Of a stretch of DNA of 64,000 nt, positions 57,996-64,000 are shown piece after piece. Made by a program: the position numbers and the translations under genes. The first letter of the stretch is position 1. The number at the start of each line of letters is the position of its first letter. This DNA comes from Clostridia bacterium (GTDB lineage: Bacteria > Bacillota > Clostridia > Peptostreptococcales > Caminicellaceae): contig JAKSBP010000139.1 in the NCBI GenBank assembly GCA_022361035.1, positions 1 through 64,000 of the forward strand, in the 5' to 3' direction. The notes beneath the pieces are model-generated. The model searched no databases. It saw only the letters and a list, made by a program, of their open reading frames with translations, and was not told the DNA's origin.

Positions 57996-59342
57996 TTAGA
58001 TTTCCTTAATTGATTTTTCATCTATATATATATTGTAGGCACATATATTCATTCCAACAATAAGCCAGAACATCAACATGATTTTAGGATTATAAAGTAC
58101 ATGTTCTACCATGCCATGTACTAATACTGCACTTAGGGAAACCATGTAGGAGGTTGTAAAATATTTAGTAAATCTGTTTTTGCTGTTTACAATTGCACTA
58201 ACTCCCATTCTAAATATATTGATTATCAATAATAGAAATACAATAATCCCTACAATACCAAGCTCAATTGCTATTTGCAAGTAAGTGTTATGGGTATGGT
58301 AAGGGGACATGGTTCTTATATATAAGGGGGATATTTTTCTAAATGCCAAATATCCTACTCCAATGCCTGAAAACCAATAATCCTTTAGAATATCTACAGC
58401 CATGTTCCATAAATTATATCGATAAAAATTAGAACTATCCTGTAGACTTCCAATTGTAGCAATTCTTTGCAATATCATTGTAGGCATTAAGAATATTGCT
58501 CCAAGACCCGCTGGTATAAAAAATACAAGCTTTTTAAAGTCAATCAATAGAACAAATAAAATCATACCAAAGGCTAATCCAACCCAGCTTCCCCTCGATA
58601 AGGTTAATCCAATACAAATTAGAATGATAAAGGAAATAGAAGCAAAGCAGATTTTTTGGATAATATTTTTATTATAAAAAAGTAAGGTAATAGATATGGG
58701 AAATATCATTATTAAATACTCTGCTAATAAATTTGGATTTTCGAAGGTTGCATAGACCCTTGTTTTAATATCTGGATTTTGAGTAATATCAACCCAGCCA
58801 CTTTCCATAGGTACACCTTGAAAATACTGATAAATACCATAAATTGAGACAATTGTAGCTGTCAATACCAAGGTCACGCTTAACCAGTATACTTCTTTCT
58901 TAGTATTTTTACTGTGAATCATCATAAAAACTATTCCTATAGCTATTATGTGAATAGCGAAATCCCTAAAGCTCCCACTGGGGGTAACTGATAAAAAGGT
59001 ATTGATAACAACAGTAATAGTAAATAATATCAGTAAAAAATTTGCAGGTGTAAATCTAAATTTAAGCTTACCTTCTCTTATGAAGTCAATTCGATAGGAA
59101 ACAATTACAACTATTCCCATCAATAGTGAATTCATATCTGAAACAAAGGGGATACTTAAAATATATAAAATTAAAGCATATATAGGCTTTTTAATTGCTA
59201 TTTTTAATATAATTAAAGCTATAATTAGCTTTGCAGTTTCTAAGGCTCCAAAAAAATAGGATAAGATTCCTACTAATATGCCTATTGCAATACCAATCAA
59301 CTTATTCTTTCTTAAATACATTTCTCCCAACACAGACATCAC
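57996..59342 (-). CDS. O-antigen ligase/Wzy-like membrane protein
   Basis: 448 residues with about ten to twelve membrane helices. The Wzy_C signature is visible: L-S-R-G-S-W-V-G in mid-protein and the large extracellular loop ending Y-H-T-H-N-T-Y-L-Q-I-A-I-E-L-G. Such proteins ligate or polymerise lipid-linked glycans on the outer face of the membrane; in Gram-positives they act in wall-polymer or exopolysaccharide assembly. Its ATG overlaps the stop of the upstream 175-residue gene by 4 nt (ATGA), so the two are coupled. Confidence 0.88.
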   Translation of the reverse strand: MMSVLGEMYLRKNKLIGIAIGILVGILSYFFGALETAKLIIALIILKIAIKKPIYALILYILSIPFVSDMNSLLMGIVVIVSYRIDFIREGKLKFRFTPANFLLILFTITVVINTFLSVTPSGSFRDFAIHIIAIGIVFMMIHSKNTKKEVYWLSVTLVLTATIVSIYGIYQYFQGVPMESGWVDITQNPDIKTRVYATFENPNLLAEYLIMIFPISITLLFYNKNIIQKICFASISFIILICIGLTLSRGSWVGLAFGMILFVLLIDFKKLVFFIPAGLGAIFLMPTMILQRIATIGSLQDSSNFYRYNLWNMAVDILKDYWFSGIGVGYLAFRKISPLYIRTMSPYHTHNTYLQIAIELGIVGIIVFLLLIINIFRMGVSAIVNSKNRFTKYFTTSYMVSLSAVLVHGMVEHVLYNPKIMLMFWLIVGMNICAYNIYIDEKSIKEI

Positions 59343-59866
59343 TCCTCGGCCCCATCATGAAAAAAGCCATCGATTACTTTTTTAATAAAACTATTTCTAT
59401 AAATATTATTTCCATCTAAAAAATAGAATTGAATTGTAAAAAAAACAATAATCATACTTACGTATAGCTGGAAGATATGAACACTCTTGTATATAAAGCT
59501 CAATAGATTATAAGTTAATAATCCTGCAATAATTATCAAAGAATAAAACCCTACTCCAACTCTTTTAATATCCCATTTCAGTTTTAACATGCTGCTACCC
59601 GAAATACCTTTATCATAGACTACATGTAAAAAACCTAATGCTTTTTGAATTAGAGCTTCAATTCTACCTATTATTGAAAATCTAAGTACATTTTCAGCAT
59701 TATAATTATTCCTTGTTAGGAATTTATAAATGCTGCTGTTTACAAAAAAAATCCTTAACTTCTGAGAAATATTATTCACTAATTTCCTTGTAAAGCTCAA
59801 TTTATAATATTTTTCTATTAAGTCAAATATCCTTTTAAAGGCTCTATAAATTAAACTATGTTCCAT
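59339..59866 (-). CDS. Hypothetical membrane protein coupled to the ligase-like gene
   Basis: 175 residues. The first 105 residues are basic and hydrophilic, and two membrane helices follow (about 107-130 and 133-152). No known domain was recognised. The 4-nt overlap with the O-antigen-ligase-like gene and the matching operon position suggest a subunit or partner in polysaccharide assembly, but this is context only. Confidence 0.65.
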   Translation of the reverse strand: MEHSLIYRAFKRIFDLIEKYYKLSFTRKLVNNISQKLRIFFVNSSIYKFLTRNNYNAENVLRFSIIGRIEALIQKALGFLHVVYDKGISGSSMLKLKWDIKRVGVGFYSLIIIAGLLTYNLLSFIYKSVHIFQLYVSMIIVFFTIQFYFLDGNNIYRNSFIKKVIDGFFHDGAEE

Positions 59867-59911
59867 GATATCATCTCCTATGCAGACATATACCAGTAGA
59901 CTGATTATTAA

Positions 59912-60394
59912 TTATTCTTCAATATTTAAGACTTTACAGCTAAATACGTATATGTTTGATTTTAACCTCGTTTCAGATCCAATATATAAGGGCTTAGAGC
60001 CTACTATAATTCCACTATCACTAACTGAAGCCATTGATTGAATCTTTACTTCTCCAGCAAAGGAACCTGGTATTTCTTTATATTCTACCTTCCCATCCTT
60101 ATTTATAACCACTTCACGATGGGGCCTTATAGTTTTACCTATAACTCTTCCAAATTCCGTTCCCCTCACTGAATCAAAGAGCATATCCCCATCCTTTATA
60201 GAGTCTATGAATCCCTTTCTCTCATCTTCAAATTCTACAGTAACGGTTATTTGTTTTTGGTTTTCAATTGATACGTTTTTTAGGCTGTTAAGCTTATAAA
60301 TCCCACCGGATATTAAAGTAACCACTAATACTATCAAAACCAAATCTATTATATTAATAATTCCAAATAATTTTCCCTTAGAATCGATTATCAT
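59912..60394 (-). CDS. DUF4330 protein, copy 2
   Basis: 160 residues with the same start as copy 1 (D-S-K-G-K-L-F-G-I-I-N-I-I-D-L), one membrane helix (about 14-33) and a beta-rich domain with G-D-M-L-F-D-S-V-R-G-T. Overall similarity to copy 1 is modest, so the duplication is old. It is the first gene of the surface-polysaccharide run; two palindromic repeats lie upstream. Function unknown. Confidence 0.8.
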   Translation of the reverse strand: MIIDSKGKLFGIINIIDLVLIVLVVTLISGGIYKLNSLKNVSIENQKQITVTVEFEDERKGFIDSIKDGDMLFDSVRGTEFGRVIGKTIRPHREVVINKDGKVEYKEIPGSFAGEVKIQSMASVSDSGIIVGSKPLYIGSETRLKSNIYVFSCKVLNIEE

Positions 60395-60489
60395 TATATT
60401 TATTCCTCCCTATGAGTTCATATTTAGAAGGCTTGACCCTTCTATATTTTAACAAAAGCAACTTAAACTATTCAAAGCTGTAATAAAGG

Positions 60490-60555
60490 CCCAATTTCAG
60501 TATGCCTTGAACTTGGACTTTTGTCACAGCCTATAATCTTATGCAATCTGAAACG
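60490..60555. repeat. Decayed partial copy of the family 1 element
   Basis: The stretch TTTCAG-T-TGCCTTGAACTT, then AGCCTAT-ATCTT and CAATCTGAA, follows the same order as in the reverse complement of 32003-32155. The element's other end is missing, so this is an old fragment. Confidence 0.5.
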
Positions 60556-60608
60556 ACCAAAGTCGATCCTATATAAAGGTTTAAGTTATATCTATTATAC
60601 TACTATAT

Positions 60609-60784
60609 AGACGAGTGACTCACAAACTTAATAAACGAAAGCAGGCTCTGAGGTTTCCTTTAGAGCGATTTTTATGAATCTGTTTTACCTTTTATTATCT
60701 ATCTATAAACAGATTTATAGCATGAGCCTAAAGGATTCTCTGTGGCTGCTGTAGTAAGTTAACTTTCTCTATCACTCTTCTATA
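60609..60784. repeat. Family 2 element, copy B, with an internal insertion
   Basis: Reverse-oriented copy of 35941-36067. The terminal repeats (ATATAGACGAGTGACTCAC and the matching right end) and a 48-nt identical stretch are kept. About 55 nt (near 60662-60717) are inserted in the loop, themselves a small hairpin (AATCTGTTTTA / TAAACAGATT). It lies in the 541-nt gap between DUF4330 copy 2 and the 195-residue gene. No coding capacity. Confidence 0.75.
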
Positions 60785-60935
60785 GTAATGCTGCTTTGAA
60801 AGATTAATAAATTTTCCTCAAAGAATGTAAAATCTTTCATTATTTCAGGAAAATTTATCCTAGGTATATAACATAACTATATAAAAGTTTATTCAATTAC
60901 TATTTAAATAGCCCTGCATTTATATTAAATATATC

Positions 60936-61523
60936 CTATTTGATATTGTATACACCCTTTACCATAACATATGAATCTACGGTTACTGACATACCTCTAC
61001 CATCATCCCTGGGTATAAGCATTAGATGATTAAGAGGAATCTCTTCCCCAGTCTGAATGTCTTTACCAATCGTTAAATTCGAAAGTCCACCGTTTTGACT
61101 AGCAATGGCAGTAGCTTTACCAGAGCGCAAAATAACTTCAGTACTATCTCCAAAATAGATTAATTTTCCTGCTTCTACGAAAACAACTTCAAACTTTGAA
61201 GAAGAAACTAATCCGGGGCTATTTTCATTACTTACACCTGAACCTAACTGATCTATTTTAGCCTTTAATGTCTCAAGCTCAGAATTTATATCTACAATAT
61301 TTATATCCGTTTCTGTCTCACCATTTTTTATCTCTTTAATGCTTTGATCTATGTAATATTTTATCTGTTCCAATCTTCTTTCAACATAGCCAAGGGTCAC
61401 TATTGGATCCTCCTGAGAACCTGGTTCCTTGAATCCAGCTCCACTAATTATAACAAAACTGCCTATTATGATGACTACGGTAAGAAGTATAAATATCCAT
61501 TTTCTAACTATCTTCTTATTCAT
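60936..61523 (-). CDS. Conserved membrane-anchored protein of unknown function
   Basis: 195 residues. A signal anchor (about 8-29) is followed by a short coiled-coil region (about 44-92) and a C-terminal domain with V-I-L-R-S-G-K-A-T-A-I, L-T-I-G-K-D-I and L-N-H-L-M-L-I-P-R-D-D-G-R-G. This C-terminal pattern recurs in clostridial proteins of unknown function that I recall from surface-polymer loci. The domain is probably extracellular. Start: ATG after AGGAGGATAGAT. Separated from the polysaccharide genes by the repeats above. Confidence 0.75.
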   Translation of the reverse strand: MNKKIVRKWIFILLTVVIIIGSFVIISGAGFKEPGSQEDPIVTLGYVERRLEQIKYYIDQSIKEIKNGETETDINIVDINSELETLKAKIDQLGSGVSNENSPGLVSSSKFEVVFVEAGKLIYFGDSTEVILRSGKATAIASQNGGLSNLTIGKDIQTGEEIPLNHLMLIPRDDGRGMSVTVDSYVMVKGVYNIK

Positions 61524-61740
61524 ATCTATCCTCCTGAGTACGATATTAAATTACGTCCATCTACATTCTATCATAAATGCTTTAAATAAATATACTACAA
61601 ATTTTATTTTCAGAAAGAATTAATAATTAAGCTCCCTATTTATAATAAATGAAAACTATTAAATATACAAGTTGTTAAAGAATTGTAACTAATCCTAAAA
61701 TCCATATCCATTTTTATATAATATACTAAAAATCAAAATA

Positions 61741-61772
61741 AGCCCTTTGTTATTATTTAATAACAAAGGGCT
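61741..61772 (-). terminator. Terminator of the mazEF unit
   Basis: Perfect 14-bp stem (AGCCCTTTGTTATT / AATAACAAAGGGCT), 4-nt loop, T-rich tail on the minus strand, 11 nt past the mazF stop codon. Confidence 0.8.
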
Positions 61773-61782
61773 ATACTATTTT

Positions 61783-62133
61783 CTATACTTCAATTAGTCC
61801 TAAACTTATCATTAATCCCTCATTGACCTTATCCATCATTTCATCATCCAACTTGCAGATTTTTTCAATAAACCTTCTCTTATCTATGGTTCTAACTTGC
61901 TCAAGCAGAATAACAGAATCCTTGGGCAATCCATATTGTTTTCCATTTATCTCAATATGCGTAGGTAACTTAGCCTTATTTATCTGCGAAGTTACTGCTG
62001 CAATTATTACAGTAGGGCTATACTTATTTCCAATATCATTTTGAATCACAAGTACCGGCCTTACTCCCCCCTGCTCTGAACCAACAACGGGACTAAGGTC
62101 AGCATAAAATACGTCTCCTCTTCTAATTATCAA
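61783..62133 (-). CDS. mazF: MazF/EndoA-type mRNA interferase toxin
   Basis: 116 residues from the chosen TTG start. It closely follows the Bacillus subtilis EndoA pattern: [34 protein letters not shown], and L-P-T-H-I-E-I. The R and T residues of the active site are in place. EndoA cleaves mRNA at a short U-rich site; MazE blocks it. An upstream ATG (62175) would overlap mazE by 41 nt and add 14 residues absent from EndoA. TTG 62133 gives EndoA's exact length and follows GGAG, so I prefer it; a GTG at 62142 is the alternative. Confidence 0.92.
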   Translation of the reverse strand: MIIRRGDVFYADLSPVVGSEQGGVRPVLVIQNDIGNKYSPTVIIAAVTSQINKAKLPTHIEINGKQYGLPKDSVILLEQVRTIDKRRFIEKICKLDDEMMDKVNEGLMISLGLIEV

Positions 62134-62134
62134 T

Positions 62135-62413
62135 CTACTCACACTCCGCGGCAAGTTCAGACTCATATTTTTCAAGGCAACTTAAGTCTACATCTATCCC
62201 CATTTCAGCATAAACTAGATTTATAGCCGCCATATCTTTATAACCATGTTTCATAACCTCTCTCATCTCCATCCTTTTTCTCTCCCTTAAATAGGCTTTC
62301 ATGGCCTCCCTGATAAATTCACTTCTATTTCTCTTTTCTAATTTTACTATGTAATCAACTTCTTCAAGTAGGGAGTCTGGAACACATACTACTATTCTCT
62401 TCTTTTCGGCCAT
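62135..62413 (-). CDS. mazE: MazE/EndoAI-type antitoxin
   Basis: 92 residues with an N-terminal ribbon-helix-helix DNA-binding domain ([16 protein letters not shown], then R-S-E-F-I-R-E-A) and an acidic C-terminal tail that should wrap around MazF. It neutralises the toxin and usually represses its own promoter with it. The stop codon overlaps the toxin start region. Located directly after alr, as in Bacillus. Start: ATG after TTGGAGGTGC. Confidence 0.92.
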   Translation of the reverse strand: MAEKKRIVVCVPDSLLEEVDYIVKLEKRNRSEFIREAMKAYLRERKRMEMREVMKHGYKDMAAINLVYAEMGIDVDLSCLEKYESELAAECE

Positions 62414-62481
62414 TTTGCACCTCCAAGGGAAATTTCAAAAACGAATGGAATTTAAATCGCATATTTTCCAAAGATAATAAC

Positions 62482-62511
62482 ATTATATACTATTTAGTAT
62501 AAGTGTGTCAA
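62482..62511 (-). promoter_or_regulatory. mazEF promoter with an operator-like dyad
   Basis: On the minus strand TTGACA (62511-62506) and TATAAT (62487-62482), 18 nt apart. The spacer contains the dyad TATACTA / TAGTATA (about 62485-62500), well placed for binding by the ribbon-helix-helix antitoxin. Confidence 0.65.
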
Positions 62512-62572
62512 TCTAGATAGTATTTTATTCAAGTTTATTTAATCTTTAAGGATTTATAATGAATTTTTCTTA

Positions 62573-63748
62573 TTATAGGTGTAAAACGTAGTCATATATA
62601 TCTATAACCTTACCCTTTTCAAGATATACTCTAGGTACTCTCTTACTTATCATGCAAACTATTTCGTAGTTTATTGTACCTAAGCTTTGAGCCATATCAT
62701 CAATAGTTATGTAATTTTTACCATCACTACCAAATAGTATCACTTCGTCATCAATATTTACATCTAGACCTGTGACATTAACCATACATTGATCCATGCA
62801 TATTCTCCCAACAACTGGAACTTTCTTGCCTTTAATTATGGCTCTAGCTTTACCCGTTAACAACCTTGTATACCCATCTGCATACCCTATTGGCAAAGTA
62901 GCAATTTTAGTTTTTTTACTAGCTTTATATATTAGACCATAGCTAACCCCTACTCCTGTTTCAATCTCTTTAACATGGGATATCCGGGCCTTTAGGGACA
63001 TTACCTCCTTTAAATCTACCTTTTTCTTATCTACTTCATTTGAAGGATATAGGCCGTAGAGCATAATCCCCGCTCTAACCATATTATAATTCATATCAGG
63101 TAAATCTATTATAGCCCCACTGTTTGATACATGCTTTATTGGAATATTTACATTTTCATTTTCTAAAGCATCACAAAGAGATTTAAATTTCTCAACTTGA
63201 CCATATGTAAATTCCTTATCAGCTTCATCGGCAACAGCAAAATGGGTGAATATTCCTTCTATTGATAGGTTTGGAAGGTTGCTAATTTCTTTAATAGTTT
63301 TCACTGTCTCTTTATTAGCCTTCATACCTAATCTACTCATACCCGTATCTATTTTAATATGAACCTTTACTTTATCATCTAACTCCTTGGATTTTTGGGA
63401 ATAATGGTAGGCTTGTTTATAGCTATAAATAGTTTGAATAATATTGTGTTTTATAACTAGCTCCCCACTATCATTTGGGGTATATCCCAATATCAAAATG
63501 GGAATATTCTCGTACCTCCTCCTTAGTTGAATAGCTTCGGAAAGAGTGGCTACCGCCAGTCTATCTGCACCATTTTCAATCAAAGTTTTAGCTATTTGCA
63601 CAGCACCATGACCATATCCGTCTGCCTTAATTACTGCTGTAATTAATGTTCCGGGCTTCACTATCCTTTTAACCTCCCTAATATTATGGGCAAGGTTATC
63701 TAGATTAATTTCAACCCATACCGGTCTTACTTCCTTTATCCTTTGCAT
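62573..63748 (-). CDS. alr: Alanine racemase
   Basis: 391 residues, standard for Alr. The PLP lysine is K41 in V-I-K-A-D-G-Y-G-H-G-A, and the catalytic tyrosine is in G-V-S-Y-G-L. The TIM-barrel and C-terminal beta domains are complete, ending with G-R-I-C-M-D-Q-C-M-V-N-V. It supplies D-alanine for peptidoglycan. It lies 22 nt after the preceding gene and upstream of mazEF, the classical Firmicutes order. Start: ATG after GGAGGATTAGGTTAAT. Confidence 0.97.
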   Translation of the reverse strand: MQRIKEVRPVWVEINLDNLAHNIREVKRIVKPGTLITAVIKADGYGHGAVQIAKTLIENGADRLAVATLSEAIQLRRRYENIPILILGYTPNDSGELVIKHNIIQTIYSYKQAYHYSQKSKELDDKVKVHIKIDTGMSRLGMKANKETVKTIKEISNLPNLSIEGIFTHFAVADEADKEFTYGQVEKFKSLCDALENENVNIPIKHVSNSGAIIDLPDMNYNMVRAGIMLYGLYPSNEVDKKKVDLKEVMSLKARISHVKEIETGVGVSYGLIYKASKKTKIATLPIGYADGYTRLLTGKARAIIKGKKVPVVGRICMDQCMVNVTGLDVNIDDEVILFGSDGKNYITIDDMAQSLGTINYEIVCMISKRVPRVYLEKGKVIDIYDYVLHL

Positions 63749-63769
63749 ATTAACCTAATCCTCCAATTG

Positions 63770-64000
63770 TTAAAGGTTCCCCTTTATAGTAAATATCTCA
63801 TCATCTATATCCTCATTATATATAAAGTCCACATATTTCACATCTATTCTTATATTATCGTCTTTATCTAGGACCTCAAGCTTATGGGGGTAATATTTTT
63901 TTATATCAAACCAAAGCCTTTTTTTATTAAAGTAGGGATGATTTCCTGGAATGTCAGTTTCTATTAATATATAATCCTCATCCTCAAAGGTTTCCCTAGT
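63770..64000 (-). CDS. 3' end of a gene upstream of alr (cut by the window edge)
   Basis: 76 codons plus stop, open to the window edge. The visible residues (I-E-T-D-I-P-G-N-H-P-Y-F, W-F-D-I-K-K-Y-Y-P-H-K-L-E-V-L-D-K) look like the end of a LolA-like or outer-membrane-lipoprotein-sorting-like domain, in which a beta strand pattern of this type is common. In Firmicutes, lipoproteins of this kind are often encoded next to alr. Too little is visible to name it. Confidence 0.6.
   Translation of the reverse strand, partial: TRETFEDEDYILIETDIPGNHPYFNKKRLWFDIKKYYPHKLEVLDKDDNIRIDVKYVDFIYNEDIDDEIFTIKGNL

Noticed and set aside
61783-62413. mazEF as a novel toxin-antitoxin system
   Set aside because: Sequence and position next to alr match the known EndoAI/EndoA pair; only the start codon and operator deserve comment.

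Overview
The window is AT-rich chromosomal DNA of a low-GC Gram-positive anaerobe, most likely a member of the Clostridia/Tissierellia. Supporting signs are AGGAGG-type ribosome binding sites, a T-box leader, PhoP boxes of the Bacillus/Clostridium type, a transketolase split into two genes, a Lon-family protease of the YcbZ/LonC type, CsaB, DUF4330 proteins and an EndoAI/EndoA (mazEF) pair beside alanine racemase. I cannot name the species. Almost every gene is on the minus strand; the one clear plus-strand gene is a soluble chemoreceptor at 35.1 kb.

Region 1 (0.1-30.1 kb) is a nonribosomal peptide gene cluster read leftwards from one strong sigma-A-type promoter at 30.1 kb. Order of transcription: a 4644-residue NRPS (C-A-T-C-A-T-C-A-T-C-A-T-C), two paralogous B12-binding radical SAM enzymes, a 2424-residue NRPS (half C-A-T-C-A-T-TE), an EctB-like diaminobutyrate aminotransferase, a free GNAT acetyltransferase, a serine peptidase built like the colibactin peptidase ClbP (signal sequence, SxxK domain, three C-terminal membrane helices) and an MFS exporter. 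The predicted product is a six-residue peptide, possibly N-acylated, probably with a basic residue, possibly C-modified by the radical SAM enzymes and possibly exported as a prodrug that is trimmed outside the membrane. Three things are unusual. The last adenylation domain is interrupted, between its A8 and A9 motifs, by a GNAT-like domain of about 250 residues. The second NRPS starts with only the C-terminal half of a condensation domain although the first already ends with a complete one. The first NRPS and both radical SAM proteins end in the same kind of acidic plus F-x-F tail, which looks like a shared docking motif.

Region 2 (30.2-36.3 kb) holds a small membrane-anchored protein with two CxCxCxxCxC repeats, a nucleotidyltransferase/partner pair, a Lon-like protease, the soluble chemoreceptor and several palindromic repeat elements. 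Region 3 (36.3-43.6 kb) is the phosphate uptake operon pstSCAB-phoU behind four PhoP boxes at exact 11-bp spacing, followed by a membrane chemoreceptor. Region 4 (43.8-49.4 kb) is ilvN-ilvC-ilvD-ilvB for branched-chain amino acids behind a T-box. Region 5 (49.5-53.8 kb) has a four-LysM protein, a PrcB-domain protein and the split transketolase. Region 6 (54.0-61.5 kb) makes surface polysaccharide: TagA/WecG, CsaB, a GT4 glycosyltransferase, an O-antigen-ligase-like protein and two DUF4330 proteins. Region 7 (61.7-64.0 kb) is mazEF, alr and the 3' end of a further gene.

At least two families of small dispersed palindromic elements recur in intergenic gaps (family 1 at 32.0, 51.8 and 60.5 kb; family 2 at 35.9 and 60.6 kb). 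No rRNA, tRNA, CRISPR array, phage genes or intact transposase were seen. Domain boundaries and binding-pocket residues were read by eye, so residue positions are approximate.
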